DNA of 64,000 bases from CAZCDS01 sp964497585 (GCA_964497585.1 CAZCDS010000008.1:83359-147358); one strand, 5' to 3'. Positions 1 to 10,210 are shown, numbered from the stretch's first letter. Program-made: numbers and translations. Notes: generated from the sequence alone by a model not told the origin.

Positions 1-1277
1 AGCGGGAAACACGAAAGGAGTTTGCAGGAATTGTCGGCTCCGTGCAGGACATTGAATGGGAACTCCTACGCGCGCGGTCGCATCACATGGGCATGGTCCG
101 GGGAGATATCAGTACCGCTCCCGTGACTTACGTTCCGACACCCGCTCCCAAAACCCGACTGGCGGTCAACTGGGAGAACGTCCGGCACGCGGCAAAGGTT
201 ACCGCGGCCATTCTTATAGCCTTTGGGGGCCTCGCGTACTGGGACATGCCCGGCGGAGAACAGGGGCTCGTCGCGGGAATGATCGTGGGCGGGCAGGCAA
301 ATCTGGGCCGATCACTGATGAAGTGGAGGCTCCGAGCGACGGGCGCTCTTTTCGGGGCCTTGTACGGCGTCTTCGCCATACTCGTAGTCGCGCATCTTCC
401 CTATTTTCCTGTTATGCTGTGGTTGCTGCTCATCGGAATATTCATTGCAACCTATGTGGCCGGGGGATCCGAACGAATCGCGTACGCAGGGCTACAGGCG
501 GCGATTGCCATCAGCGTTGTTCTCGTGTACGACCCGGGGCCGCCGGTCTCCATGGACGCGGTTGAAGGCCGGTTCTGGGGAGCGGTATTCGGCGGCCTCA
601 TCGCGGTGGTCGTTCATCATCTTTTTTGGCCTGTCGATCCCCTGGAAAGCTTGCGACGGCACCTCGCAGGGGTGCTCGGCTCCTCCGCGCAGTTTTTCAG
701 AGAATCGGTGTTCCTTGTGCCGGACAACGAACGGGAATCGCGACGTGTTTCCGAACTCTTGACCACTGAAATGCAAAAAGGCTTGAAACTCCTCGGTGAC
801 TCCCGCCACATGATGGACGGGTCGAGGCGAGGCGTGGACCTCTATGAACGGGCGTTGGGGAGTTTAGCGAACATCCTTGCCGTCCTTTCGACCTTGCAAC
901 GAACCTGCGCCGAGGCCCAGGATAACCGTGCCCTGAGGGCCTTTCTCGAAGATCTTTGCAGTGTAAACCAGCGGGTCGCACAAGCCTTCGACCAGTTGCA
1001 AGACCGGATGATCTCTTTGGAACCGCTTGACACGACGGTTAAGGTCAGAGAAATTGAGAGGGAATTCCACTCCCGTGTCGAGGAATTTCGCCGGAGCGAA
1101 AAAACGGCCTCGGAAGACGCGCCAAGCGTGGCAACCCTCGCTCTCACCCATGAGGCACTGGTCCGTCTGCTCGGGTTGTTGGCGGAGATTTCCGAGGTGA
1201 CCGACGCTCTCTGTGCCGTCGACCCACGGGGAGGGACAAGCCGGCAAAGCTTCCATGAAAAGATTTCGACTTCATAA
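1..1277 (+). CDS. FUSC-family inner-membrane transporter (3' part, cut by window edge)
   Basis: The frame is open from the first base, so the gene starts upstream; the first in-frame start-like codon is a GTG at 42 with no good ribosome site. The visible part has about six hydrophobic segments in the first 200 residues, ending in a VVVHHLFWP stretch. A long soluble helical C-terminal domain of about 200 residues follows. This matches the second half of fusaric-acid-resistance/AaeB-type (FUSC) proteins, which are inner-membrane components of efflux systems for aromatic acids and similar compounds. The next gene encodes an HlyD-type adaptor and overlaps this one, which supports an efflux pair. 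The substrate cannot be told from sequence. Confidence 0.82.
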   Translation, partial: RETRKEFAGIVGSVQDIEWELLRARSHHMGMVRGDISTAPVTYVPTPAPKTRLAVNWENVRHAAKVTAAILIAFGGLAYWDMPGGEQGLVAGMIVGGQANLGRSLMKWRLRATGALFGALYGVFAILVVAHLPYFPVMLWLLLIGIFIATYVAGGSERIAYAGLQAAIAISVVLVYDPGPPVSMDAVEGRFWGAVFGGLIAVVVHHLFWPVDPLESLRRHLAGVLGSSAQFFRESVFLVPDNERESRRVSELLTTEMQKGLKLLGDSRHMMDGSRRGVDLYERALGSLANILAVLSTLQRTCAEAQDNRALRAFLEDLCSVNQRVAQAFDQLQDRMISLEPLDTTVKVREIEREFHSRVEEFRRSEKTASEDAPSVATLALTHEALVRLLGLLAEISEVTDALCAVDPRGGTSRQSFHEKISTS

Positions 1278-2337
1278 GCCGACCCTGCGCGGCTGGATCT
1301 TCATCGGCATTGTCGTGTTGGTCTGTCTGGTGGTGTACTACGAGTTGGTCTGCCACTTTACTCCGTTCACCCGTGATGCCTATCTGCAGGCCTTTGTCGT
1401 GCAAATCGCACCTCAGGTCGCCGGATGGGTCACCGCAGTCCACGTCTCCAACAACAGTTCAGTCGGGAAAGGACAGAGGCTCTTCGACATCGATCCGCGG
1501 CCGTACCGATATGCAGTGGATCGACTCGAGGCCACGATCGTGCAAACCCGGCAACAGGTGGCACAACTCACGCGCAAGAAGGAACGCCTCACCGATCTCA
1601 TAAGACAACGCAAATCGGAACTGGCATTCGCGCAGGAAGATTTCGACAAAATCGAGGTTCTTCAAAAGGAAGGCGCCTACTCGCAGATCAAACGGGACAG
1701 GGCGCTTTCGATCCTGAATGAGAAAAGGGCCCTGCTCGGTGAGGCTGAGGAAGCAATGGCGGAAGTCGAGGAAGCCCTCAAAGCCCAGATCGGCGGAGTG
1801 CACGCGACCATCAAAGAGGTCCGGGCCAACCTGCAGAGAGCGCAGTTTGACCTTGCGCACACCACAGTGCGCTCGCCTGCCGACGGATACGTCTCAAACC
1901 TGCAGCTCACCGCGGGTTCCTACGTCAAGATCGGCGACCCTGTGCTCACCGTCATCGATAGGGACACCTGGTGGATCGTGGCGAACTTCAAGGAGAACGC
2001 CATGTCGCGCATCCGGAAGGGGCAGCCCGCGGAAATAAGTCTCCGCATGTTTCCCGGATACATCTTGCAGGCAAAGGTTCTCAGCGCGGATTGGGGAGTC
2101 AAGGTGGGGCAGGGAGAGCCCTGCGGGATGCTTCCCGACATCGCGGTACCCAAAAACTGGGTGAAACCACTTCAGAGATTTCCGGTGCGCCTAAAAATAG
2201 AGAACTTCCCGAAAGCGTTCCCCCGTCGTGTCGGCACAACTGCTACCGTCACCATTTATACCCAGCACAGCCGCATCTTCAACGGCCTCTCCCACCTGTG
2301 GCTCGTGATCGCAAGCTACCTGGATTACCTCTACTGA
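1255..2337 (+). CDS. HlyD/EmrA-type membrane fusion protein
   Basis: Periplasmic adaptor of about 360 residues that would link the upstream FUSC transporter to an outer-membrane channel. I see one N-terminal membrane segment (about residues 13-33), a first half-lipoyl segment, a long charged alpha-helical hairpin (about 85-190), then the second lipoyl half (RSPADGYVSNLQLTAGSYVK) and a beta-barrel domain. The ATG at 1255 is chosen because it puts the membrane anchor close to the N-terminus. It lies 23 nt inside the preceding gene, with GGAGGG about 15 nt upstream. A GTG at 1213 would add 14 residues with no clear function. The overlap implies co-translation with the FUSC gene. No outer-membrane factor gene is visible. 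Confidence 0.88.
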   Translation: MKRFRLHKPTLRGWIFIGIVVLVCLVVYYELVCHFTPFTRDAYLQAFVVQIAPQVAGWVTAVHVSNNSSVGKGQRLFDIDPRPYRYAVDRLEATIVQTRQQVAQLTRKKERLTDLIRQRKSELAFAQEDFDKIEVLQKEGAYSQIKRDRALSILNEKRALLGEAEEAMAEVEEALKAQIGGVHATIKEVRANLQRAQFDLAHTTVRSPADGYVSNLQLTAGSYVKIGDPVLTVIDRDTWWIVANFKENAMSRIRKGQPAEISLRMFPGYILQAKVLSADWGVKVGQGEPCGMLPDIAVPKNWVKPLQRFPVRLKIENFPKAFPRRVGTTATVTIYTQHSRIFNGLSHLWLVIASYLDYLY

Positions 2338-2493
2338 CGCCAACCTCAACGGATCAAAAAGGCACAATCCCGTGGCGTCGGGGGGATGAAAGGCCCGCAC
2401 CCTGTCCCGCTCCCGAAGAGAAAAGATTGAGGTGAGAGGGGATACTGCCCGGTTGAGTGCAGAACCGTATTGCTGGAAATAATACCCAGCGGA

Positions 2494-2512
2494 CGCAGGC
2501 ATTGAGCCTGCG
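2494..2512. repeat. Inverted repeat between convergent genes
   Basis: CGCAGGC and GCCTGCG form a perfect 7-bp stem around ATTGA. It lies 28 bases past the ppdK stop and 157 bases past the HlyD stop. It could help end transcription but has no T-run on either side, so it may instead be a REP-like hairpin. Confidence 0.4.
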
Positions 2513-2539
2513 CCACAGGGTGGAACAGTGGGCGGATAT

Positions 2540-5335
2540 CTATAACTGCTTCGTGTAGTCGGGCTCCTCCATGAGGTTGGCGTGCGCCGCGGCGAGCCGC
2601 GCGATGGGCACTCTCGGACCCGAGCAGGAGACGTAGTTCAAGCCAACATGGTGGCAGAACCTGATAGAAGCGGGATGACCGCCATGCTCGCCGCAGATAC
2701 CGATCTTCAGATCGGGTCGTGTCGTGCGTCCTTTCTCCACGCCGATTCTCATGAGTGCTCCGACGCCCCGCGTATCGAGCGATTCGAAAGGATTCTCCGG
2801 CACAATTCCTCTCTCCTGATAGTCCGGCAGGAACTTGTTCTCCGCATCCTCCCGGCTGAACGAGAAGGTCGCCTGGGTCAGGTCGTTGGTCCCGAACGAG
2901 AAGAACTCCGCAACTCTCGCCAACTCATCGGCGGTCACGCAGGCCCTCACGACCTCCATCATGGTCCCGTATTTGAATTTGAGCTTGACGCCGTATGACT
3001 CTTCGACGTCTTTCTGGACATCGTCCACGTATTTCTTCACCCATTCCAATTCCTCGACGATCCCCACCTGCGGAACCATAATCTCCGGCTCCACTTCCAC
3101 TCCTTCTTTGGTGCACTCGGCCGCGGCTTCGAGGATCGCCCTGATCTGCATAATGCTGATCTCCGGGAAGGTGATGCTCAGGCGCACTCCGCGATGACCG
3201 AGCATGGGATTTACCTCACGGAGCGTTCTCGCCCGCTGGAGCATCGCCTCCTTCTTTTTGATGACGTCGCCGATCACTCCGGGATCGAGTTCTTCCACTG
3301 GTACGGGAAGGCTTCCAAGTTCGTCGGAGTAACGTGCGTGGAGGTCGGGATCGACCAGTTTGATGGTTTCAAAGAGTTTCCCGGCTGTCTTGACCGTGTC
3401 CTGAAGGTCTCTGAGATCTCGGAGCTGATCCTCCAGTTCATGCTCGAAGGGGAGGAATTCGTGTATCGGCGGGTCGAGCAGCCGAATGGTCACCGGGTAG
3501 GGGGACATCGCTTTGAAAATGCCGATGAAGTCGGAGCGCTGGATCGGCAGAAGTCTGGCCAGTGCAGCTTCTCGATCCTCAACATTCTGGGCGAGGATCA
3601 TATCGATGACCTTGGGAAGCCGGTCGGGCGCGTTGAACATGCGCTCGGTTCGGCACAGCCCGATACCGGTGGCCCCGTATCTTCGCGCTTTCTCCGCGTC
3701 CTCGGGGGTGTCAGCATTGGCCTGGACCCCGAGCTTAGCGGTTTCATCGGCCCATTGGAGAAGGGTGTCCATGTCGTCGGTCCATTCCGGTTCCACGGTC
3801 GGAATGGCTCCCAGATAGACGTTGCCGGATGCTCCATCGATGGTAATGACGTCTCCCTCGTGGATTACCTGGTCACCGACCTGGGCGATCCTGTGCTGGA
3901 CGTCCACATGTATTCCTTCGGCCCCGGCCACGCAGGGTTTTCCCATCCCGCGGGCCACGACCGCCGCGTGCGAGGTCTTTCCTCCCCGGCTAGTGAGAAT
4001 ACCCTGGGACGCGAAGAAGCCATGGATGTCTTCGGGCTTGGTTTCCTCCCGAACGAGAATGACCTTTTCTCCGCCACGACCGCGAGCTTCGGCAGTATCC
4101 GCGTCGAAGACGCACTTTCCGGAAGCCGCGCCCGGCGATGCGGGAAGTCCTGTGGCCAGGGGCTTTGCGTCCGCGTTGGGATCGAGTCCGGGATAGAGGA
4201 GCTGTTCCAGGTGCTCGGGGTTTATCCGCAGGAGCGCCTCGTCCTTGGAAAGCAATCCCTCCTTGACCATCTCCACTGAAGTTCGGACCATAGCCTGGGC
4301 ATTCATCTTGCCGTTTCGTGTCTGTAGGCAGTAGAGGGTCCCCTTTTCGATGGTGAATTCGAAATCCTGAATTTCTTTGTAATGCTGTTCAAGCCCTTTG
4401 CTCAGCTTTTCCAACTGGCTGTACAGATCAGGCATCTCATTGGCCATGGCCTGAACGGGCTTGGGAGTCCGAATTCCGGCCACGACATCTTCTCCCTGCG
4501 CGTTCACGAGGTATTCGCCGAACATCTGGTTTTCGCCGGTCGCGGGATCACGGGTGAAGCCAACGCCGGTTCCACTGTCACTTCCCATGTTGCCAAACAC
4601 CATCGCCACTACGTTGGCCGCGGTGCCGTTGCACATCTGAGGCGTAATCTTGAACTCCCGGCGGTAGTCGATTGCTCGTTTCCCCATCCACGATCCGAAC
4701 ACCGCCTTAATCGACATGGTCAACTGCTCGTACACGTCTTCAGGGAAGGGCCTCAGAGCCTGCTCCTCGATCACGTGGAGAAAGAGATCGCTGATCTCCT
4801 TGAGATCGTCCACCGTGAGGTCGATGTCCGATTTCGCGCCGGACTTGACCTTAATGGCCTCGAGAGTCTCGTCAAAATATTCATCAGGTATGCCGATGGC
4901 TACTTTGCCGAATAGTTGGATAAAGCGACGATACGCGTCATATGCGAACCGTTCGTTACCGGTCTGTTTGATCAGGCCCGGAAGCGTGTCCGCATTGAGC
5001 CCCAGGTTGAGGATCGTGTCCATCATACCGGGCATGGAAAGGGCCGATCCGGACCGAACCGAGACCAGCAGCGGATTGTCGGGATCCCCGAAGACTCTTC
5101 CCGTGGCATTTTCCACAGCCTTGAGGTGCTCTTTCACCTCGTCCTCAAGACCTTCCGGCAGCTCTTTGTCGGGCGAGTCGAGGTACGCCAGGCAGGCCTC
5201 AGTGCTGATCACAAACCCGGGCGGGACATTCAGGCCGATCTGGGTCATCTCGCAGAGATTGGCTCCTTTGCCTCCCAAGAGTTGTTTGTTCTTCCCATCA
5301 CCCTCGCTAAACGCGAAAATATACTTTTTGCTCAT
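2540..5335 (-). CDS. ppdK: Pyruvate, phosphate dikinase
   Basis: Cytosolic enzyme of 931 residues, a normal length, interconverting pyruvate + ATP + Pi and phosphoenolpyruvate + AMP + PPi. The N-terminal ATP-grasp domain begins with LLGGKGANLCEM. The swivelling phosphohistidine domain carries the catalytic histidine in GGKTSHAAVVARG (near residue 456). The C-terminal TIM-barrel holds the PEP/pyruvate site, with the family motif CGEHGGHP near residue 881. All expected catalytic motifs are intact. The start is the ATG at 5335. It is a single-gene unit, convergent with the efflux genes. In anaerobes the enzyme may run towards PEP for gluconeogenesis or towards ATP in glycolysis; the sequence does not say which. 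Confidence 0.97.
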   Translation of the reverse strand: MSKKYIFAFSEGDGKNKQLLGGKGANLCEMTQIGLNVPPGFVISTEACLAYLDSPDKELPEGLEDEVKEHLKAVENATGRVFGDPDNPLLVSVRSGSALSMPGMMDTILNLGLNADTLPGLIKQTGNERFAYDAYRRFIQLFGKVAIGIPDEYFDETLEAIKVKSGAKSDIDLTVDDLKEISDLFLHVIEEQALRPFPEDVYEQLTMSIKAVFGSWMGKRAIDYRREFKITPQMCNGTAANVVAMVFGNMGSDSGTGVGFTRDPATGENQMFGEYLVNAQGEDVVAGIRTPKPVQAMANEMPDLYSQLEKLSKGLEQHYKEIQDFEFTIEKGTLYCLQTRNGKMNAQAMVRTSVEMVKEGLLSKDEALLRINPEHLEQLLYPGLDPNADAKPLATGLPASPGAASGKCVFDADTAEARGRGGEKVILVREETKPEDIHGFFASQGILTSRGGKTSHAAVVARGMGKPCVAGAEGIHVDVQHRIAQVGDQVIHEGDVITIDGASGNVYLGAIPTVEPEWTDDMDTLLQWADETAKLGVQANADTPEDAEKARRYGATGIGLCRTERMFNAPDRLPKVIDMILAQNVEDREAALARLLPIQRSDFIGIFKAMSPYPVTIRLLDPPIHEFLPFEHELEDQLRDLRDLQDTVKTAGKLFETIKLVDPDLHARYSDELGSLPVPVEELDPGVIGDVIKKKEAMLQRARTLREVNPMLGHRGVRLSITFPEISIMQIRAILEAAAECTKEGVEVEPEIMVPQVGIVEELEWVKKYVDDVQKDVEESYGVKLKFKYGTMMEVVRACVTADELARVAEFFSFGTNDLTQATFSFSREDAENKFLPDYQERGIVPENPFESLDTRGVGALMRIGVEKGRTTRPDLKIGICGEHGGHPASIRFCHHVGLNYVSCSGPRVPIARLAAAHANLMEEPDYTKQL

Positions 5336-5928
5336 GGCGGTACCTCATGACAAACTGGATTTCCCGGTGTGCAAACGCTGTCTCCCCTGAGAGTCGATTC
5401 TCGTTGAGCGCAAACCGACCCGGGATCTGCCAATCCAACGACCGGAAGAACCACGAATTTCTCGCCCAATTGCGTCGACTCGATACAAGGGGAATGAGTC
5501 CCACACCCTTGATGGCTGGTCGGAAGACTCTCAGGCCGTCACCGGCGCGTTGAAGCCTTCTGAACAGATAACTGGCTCGAGCTTTCTCCGAGAAAGCTGA
5601 CACAGACCCTGCAGAGCTTCTTTAAGCCTGAAGCGGTCCTTTCCCCGGCCGATAAAGACCCATAACAACATAGTGATAGCAGAAAAGCGTCCGGACTTGC
5701 AACAGAACTCTTCGTCCCACTCAACCATCTTTGCCCGTCGGCAGGCTGAAGCCCCCCGGCTGCCGAATCTGTCACGGGAAACCGCGACATGATCTTGACA
5801 ACTCTTTTCCCGCGCCGCTAAGCCGCCCCGGACAGGATAAGCTTCTGAGGGCACAGCACGCCCTACCGCTCTTCCCACGGACCGAAAAGAGGTGAGCTCA
5901 ACGGCCAAGATCAAACGGATACCGAAGT
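5336..5928. other. Intergenic region, no gene seen
   Basis: About 590 bases between the divergent ppdK and thioesterase genes. It must hold the promoters of both, but I see no clear -35/-10 pair, RNA gene or repeat. A minus-strand open frame at 5531-5962 has no recognisable content. Confidence 0.5.
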
Positions 5929-6405
5929 ATGCAACATCACACGATAACCGAGGAGAGGGCACGATCCGTAAAGGAAGATTACGAGCGTGGTTTCATCAAG
6001 TTCTGCGGGCTCAGGGCCGTTCACGCACAATGGGGAGAGTTCCGCTCAAGGGTGGAGATCGACGAGCATCACCGGCAACAGGACGGCTTCATCCACGCCG
6101 GCGTGATGGCCCCCATGCCGGACCACACCGCGGGCTATTCGGCCTTTACGATCGTCCCGGAAACCATGCAGATCCTTACGATCGAATTCAAGATCAATTT
6201 CCTCCGACCCGCATTCGGTAAGGCTCTGGTCTGCCGGTCGCACGTCATACGGGAAGGTCGCCAGGTTATCGTCTCCGAGTCCGAAGTCTTGGACGTGCAG
6301 AATGGTGAGGAAGTCCTCGTCGCGAAGGCCATGGTGACCCTCATGGCCGTGCCCAAGAAGAAGCTCCTCGAATCGCCCAAGAACAACAAGCAGGGAACGC
6401 CATAG
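5929..6405 (+). CDS. PaaI-type hotdog-fold thioesterase
   Basis: Protein of 158 residues with the PaaI/YbgC hotdog pattern. A central helix with DGFIHAGVMAPMPDHTAGY corresponds to the usual HGGV...D...G active-site helix. A strand LTIEFKINFLRPA and a C-terminal strand VLVAKAMVTLM follow. Members hydrolyse acyl-CoA or aryl-CoA thioesters in the cytoplasm, usually as dimers or tetramers. The acidic residue of the helix (Asp in MPDHTAG) is kept. The start is the ATG at 5929; no strong ribosome site is visible, so the first few residues are uncertain. The gene stands alone, and its substrate is unknown. Confidence 0.85.
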   Translation: MQHHTITEERARSVKEDYERGFIKFCGLRAVHAQWGEFRSRVEIDEHHRQQDGFIHAGVMAPMPDHTAGYSAFTIVPETMQILTIEFKINFLRPAFGKALVCRSHVIREGRQVIVSESEVLDVQNGEEVLVAKAMVTLMAVPKKKLLESPKNNKQGTP

Positions 6406-6550
6406 TCCCGTACCGGCCTTCTCTCCCGGACGGATAAGGGATAGGCTCTTCGTTGGATGGGCAGGGACGCTGGCCCCCATTCCCATCACCGTTTCCTTGG
6501 AGGTCCCCCCTCCTGGGGTAGACATTTCCAACGGAATCCTCAGTACAATG

Positions 6551-7963
6551 TTATGGAACCGCGATCTTTATCCTGATCTTCAGAGACTCCCAGTACATTT
6601 CCAGTGCCGTCCCGTACGTACCGAGAGAAAAGTACACGCTTGCCATGTTGGCGAGTGTGACACGCTCCTGCCTTGCGGCCCCGATCTTCCGGAATATCCC
6701 CAGGGCTTTCTCGTAATGCGCCAATGCCTTCCTGTAGTGACCGAGCTTGTCGTATGCCAGGCCTATGTTGTTCAGCGTTTCCCCTTCGCCACTCTTGTCA
6801 CCGGCCTCCCGGGATCTCGTAAGCGCCTTCTGGTAGTAAGTCAGAGCCTCCCTATACTTTCCTAGATTTGCGTAGGCCGATGCGATGTTGTTCAGTGCGC
6901 CACCCTCGCCAGTGACGTCACCAACTTTCCGACTGATCGCCAGGGCTTCCTCGAAGTACGACAATGCTTTCTTGTGCTTACCGAGTGCGCCGTACGCCAA
7001 CCCGATGTCGTTCAGGGTCACTCCTTCGGTCCTTGCGTCCCCCACCTTCCGGTATATCCGCAATGCCTGCTCGTAGTATGTCAATGCCTTCTTGTATTGA
7101 GCCAACCTGCGGTGGAGCGCCCCAATCTTGTGCAGCGTCATCGCCTCGACATGCACGTCACCTGTCTTCTTGCAGATCGTCAGGGACCGCTCATAGTAGG
7201 ACAATGCCTCCCTATGTTTGCCGAGACTGTCCTGGACCGATCCGATGCTGCGAAGCGTCTCACCCTCGAGGCTCACCGCGCCGACCTTTCTGAATATCAC
7301 TAGGGCCTTTTTGTAGTATGACAGAGCCTTCTTGGTCTGACCAAGACTGCCATAAGCGGTCCCCGTGATGTAGAGCCAAAGACCCTCGCCCTCTCGATCA
7401 CCAATCCGGCGGGATATGGCGAGTGCCTCCGCGAAGTACGCTAGTGCCTTCTTGAACCGCCCGAGACTCCAGAGCATGGCTCCGATGTTGCTGCGCGTCT
7501 CCGCCTCGCCCTTTCGGTCGCCTACCGCCGTGCGGATCCTCAGAGCCTCATCGTAGTAAGTCCGTGCCTGCTTGTACCGACCGAGAATCCAATAAACCTC
7601 TCCCATGCCATTGAGTGTCTCGCTCTCGCCCTTTGCGTCACCGATCTTTCTGCGCATCTCCAGGGCTTGCCCGTACCGGGCCAGCGCCTTCTGGTACCGC
7701 CCAAGATTCTGATTTATCGACCCGATTTCGTGCAGGCAGGCGGCCTTTTCCTTTTCCATCCGCAGGCGGTCGAAGATCGTCAACGCGCGGTCGAGCTTTT
7801 CGAGAGCGCTTTGTCGGTCTTTTTTGGAACGTGGGTTTTCCTGGAGCTTCTTGGCTTGGTCAAAGAGCGCGGTGGCCTGCTCCTTGTCGTCAGACAGGCT
7901 GGCCGACGGCAGGAGAAGGAGTCCGACCAGAAGGATTGCCAACAGGATGGGAGTTCGCTTCAT
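6551..7963 (-). CDS. Exported tetratricopeptide-repeat protein
   Basis: Protein of 470 residues with a signal peptide (MKRTPILLAILLVGLLLLPS, cleavage probably near SASLSDD). A charged linker is followed by ten full 40-residue TPR repeats plus a partial eleventh. The repeats are unusually regular, with consensus ALxYYxxALxIxRKxGD, then GExxTLNNIGxxYxxLGxYKK. The 40-residue period and the GD turn match kinesin-light-chain/TPR_12 arrays, known as peptide- or protein-binding scaffolds. No catalytic domain is present. An SD-like GGAGAG lies just before the ATG at 7963. The role is probably binding of periplasmic protein partners, but no partner is suggested by the neighbours. Confidence 0.9.
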   Translation of the reverse strand: MKRTPILLAILLVGLLLLPSASLSDDKEQATALFDQAKKLQENPRSKKDRQSALEKLDRALTIFDRLRMEKEKAACLHEIGSINQNLGRYQKALARYGQALEMRRKIGDAKGESETLNGMGEVYWILGRYKQARTYYDEALRIRTAVGDRKGEAETRSNIGAMLWSLGRFKKALAYFAEALAISRRIGDREGEGLWLYITGTAYGSLGQTKKALSYYKKALVIFRKVGAVSLEGETLRSIGSVQDSLGKHREALSYYERSLTICKKTGDVHVEAMTLHKIGALHRRLAQYKKALTYYEQALRIYRKVGDARTEGVTLNDIGLAYGALGKHKKALSYFEEALAISRKVGDVTGEGGALNNIASAYANLGKYREALTYYQKALTRSREAGDKSGEGETLNNIGLAYDKLGHYRKALAHYEKALGIFRKIGAARQERVTLANMASVYFSLGTYGTALEMYWESLKIRIKIAVP

Positions 7964-8223
7964 CGATTCTCTCCAGGAAGGTTTCGCCGAAGATTCTAGC
8001 CTCCTGCGTTGACATCCACGGGGACGCAGACGGAGCCTGCCATGGGCGCAAAGTGTGGCAGGGTCCTTGGAATAGTAGCCCCGAGGGTGCCACTGACCAC
8101 ACCGAAACGCGGTCGGTGTTTTCGTGCGAGGATAGTCCCGTATTCCATCTCAACGGTGTGCAATCCGATGGAGGGACTAGCCGTCTCCCATAATGGTCTG
8201 GAGAGAGTCTCCGTGGGTCGGTC

Positions 8224-10140
8224 TCAGAGGGCCACGCTGGGGAACAGCTCCTCCCGCGTGTGGGGGAAGAAGAGCGCGGCCATGAAATTGTCCATGTACG
8301 TATGATCCTCGGAAAGCTCCACGTTCATCATGTTGCGGGCTATCACTCTGGATTTGTCGTACAGGCTTCGGTCGATGGCGGCCAGGCGAGCCCCGATGAG
8401 CGAGCTGTTCCCGATAAAGGAGAACTTGTCCCGGGGTATGTCGGGCAACAGGCCGATGGTCACTGCGTGCTCGAGATTGATGAAGCTCCCGAACGCTCCT
8501 GCGATGACGACCCGGTCCAGCGCGTCGACGGTCAGTCCGATCTTGCTCAGCAGGCACGTGTACCCCGAGAACATAGCGGCTTTCGCCCGGATGATGTTGT
8601 CCAGGTCGACCTCGGTGAGCACGATATCCGTGTCGAGTCCCGACTCCGCCGCGCGGCAGATCACGTATTCCCGTCCGCTCCTGCCTTCCCGAACCCGGTC
8701 CGAGTTCAGGTCTTCCGAAAACTTCCCGTTCTGAAGGAGAACTCCTGTGCGGAGCAATTGAGAGATGATGTTGATGATCCCTGACCCGCAAATGCCGATT
8801 GCGGGTTTGGTACCGATCGTCTTGATCATCGGATCGAACGTTTCCGGGTCGATGAGAATTCCTTCAATCGCGCCCGGTGCGGCCCGCATACCGTACTCCA
8901 GGCCACCGCCTTCGAATGCCGGGCCCGCGGAACAGGACGCGGTCATCAGCAGATCCTTGTTTCCTGCAACGATCTCACCGTTGGTCCCGATATCGATGAA
9001 GAGAATTGTTTCGTCAGAATCCCACATACCGTTGGCGAGCACTCCGCTTACGATGTCTCCGCCCACGTAGGAAGCCACACCGGGGAAGACCCTCACCGGA
9101 GAGCGTGGGGGCATGTTCAAGCCGAGCGCCCCGGCCGGAACCGGTCCGATGTTCTGGGCCACCGGTACGTAGGGAGATTCACGGAGAAACTTGGGATAGA
9201 GTCCAAGAAAGAGATGGGTCATCACGGTGTTTCCCGCGGACACCATGTAGCAGAGGTTGTCGAGCGACTGCCCGCTTTTCTCGAGGAGTTCGTCGATGAT
9301 CTGATTTATGCCTTTGACGACCTCCTGCTGGAGCCGGACCTGGCCGTCCCTCTTCAGCGCGAAGACAATACGGCTGATAACGTCGTCACCCATGGAGATC
9401 TGCGGGTTATACCGGGACGCGCGCGCGGTTATCTTGCCGGTCTCGAGATTGATCAGCTCTCCCCAGAGCGAGGTCGTGCCAATGTCGACCGCGAGCGCGC
9501 TCGGATGTCCGTCCCCGTGCCCCGGTCTCACCCTGGTTATCCGGTAGAGACTACCCACCATGTTCGGGAGGTCCTCGGTCTGCAGGGAAACCGTGATCTT
9601 CCAGTCATCCTCTCGGGCGATCACGGGGAGTTCCTTGATCACCTCGAGGTCAGCCGTCACTGGGGTAATCTCATGATCAACCTTTAGCGTGCGTGCGACT
9701 CTCTCGTAATCGCTGATATTGTCTTCCCCCGAGGGAATGACCGCCTCCATGAGCACCTGGACGGCCATGGGATTGAGCTCCGGAACAATGGGTGACTCCA
9801 TGGGCAAGGCGGTCAGGCGCATGCGATCGGCTTCGTCCCTGGGAATGACCTTCCTGCCGACCTTGGCCTCGGGCACCTCCACGGTAACGTCGCCCGTAAG
9901 GCGGGCCTGGCACGCGAGAACGTAGCCTTGGGCCCGAGCCTCCCGATCGATCTTGTCGATCTTGAGCGTCTCGACAGACCCTTCGGCTATTCTGACCTTA
10001 CACTGACCGCATGCCCCCGATCCGCCACAGGAGGCCGGGATAAAAACACCTGCCGCCAAAGCCACGTCAAGCAGCAACTGTCCTATCTCGGCATCCACCG
10101 TGACTTCGTCAGGTAGAAAGGTGACTCGGGCTTTCTCCAA
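8224..10140 (-). CDS. RACo-like [2Fe-2S] ASKHA-domain ATPase (DUF4445 family)
   Basis: About 638 residues. The N-terminal plant-type ferredoxin domain has the cluster ligands in PASCGGSGACGQCKVRI plus CQA further on (CxxxxxCxxC...C type). A linker follows, then an ASKHA ATPase with ALAVDIGTTS (phosphate loop), FIDIGTNGEI and a C-terminal VIAGAFGSF motif. RACo proteins of this family use ATP and an electron from the ferredoxin domain to return inactive Co(II) corrinoid proteins to Co(I). I place the start at the TTG at 10140 because GGAGGAG lies 5 nt upstream and a promoter (10211-10238) lies inside any longer reading. No corrinoid protein or methyltransferase gene is in the window, so the partner is unknown. 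Confidence 0.88.
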   Translation of the reverse strand: MEKARVTFLPDEVTVDAEIGQLLLDVALAAGVFIPASCGGSGACGQCKVRIAEGSVETLKIDKIDREARAQGYVLACQARLTGDVTVEVPEAKVGRKVIPRDEADRMRLTALPMESPIVPELNPMAVQVLMEAVIPSGEDNISDYERVARTLKVDHEITPVTADLEVIKELPVIAREDDWKITVSLQTEDLPNMVGSLYRITRVRPGHGDGHPSALAVDIGTTSLWGELINLETGKITARASRYNPQISMGDDVISRIVFALKRDGQVRLQQEVVKGINQIIDELLEKSGQSLDNLCYMVSAGNTVMTHLFLGLYPKFLRESPYVPVAQNIGPVPAGALGLNMPPRSPVRVFPGVASYVGGDIVSGVLANGMWDSDETILFIDIGTNGEIVAGNKDLLMTASCSAGPAFEGGGLEYGMRAAPGAIEGILIDPETFDPMIKTIGTKPAIGICGSGIINIISQLLRTGVLLQNGKFSEDLNSDRVREGRSGREYVICRAAESGLDTDIVLTEVDLDNIIRAKAAMFSGYTCLLSKIGLTVDALDRVVIAGAFGSFINLEHAVTIGLLPDIPRDKFSFIGNSSLIGARLAAIDRSLYDKSRVIARNMMNVELSEDHTYMDNFMAALFFPHTREELFPSVAL

Positions 10141-10210
10141 TTCTACTCCTCCGCAGGCCGGCTGAACCGGCCGCCCTTTTCCCCACTGGCTAAGCTGATC
10201 GAAAAATAGT

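Noticed and set aside
3194..4279. Plus-strand open frame of 361 codons inside ppdK
   Set aside because: It is antisense to the well-supported ppdK gene, has no ribosome site or family motif, and arises from the third-position GC bias of ppdK.
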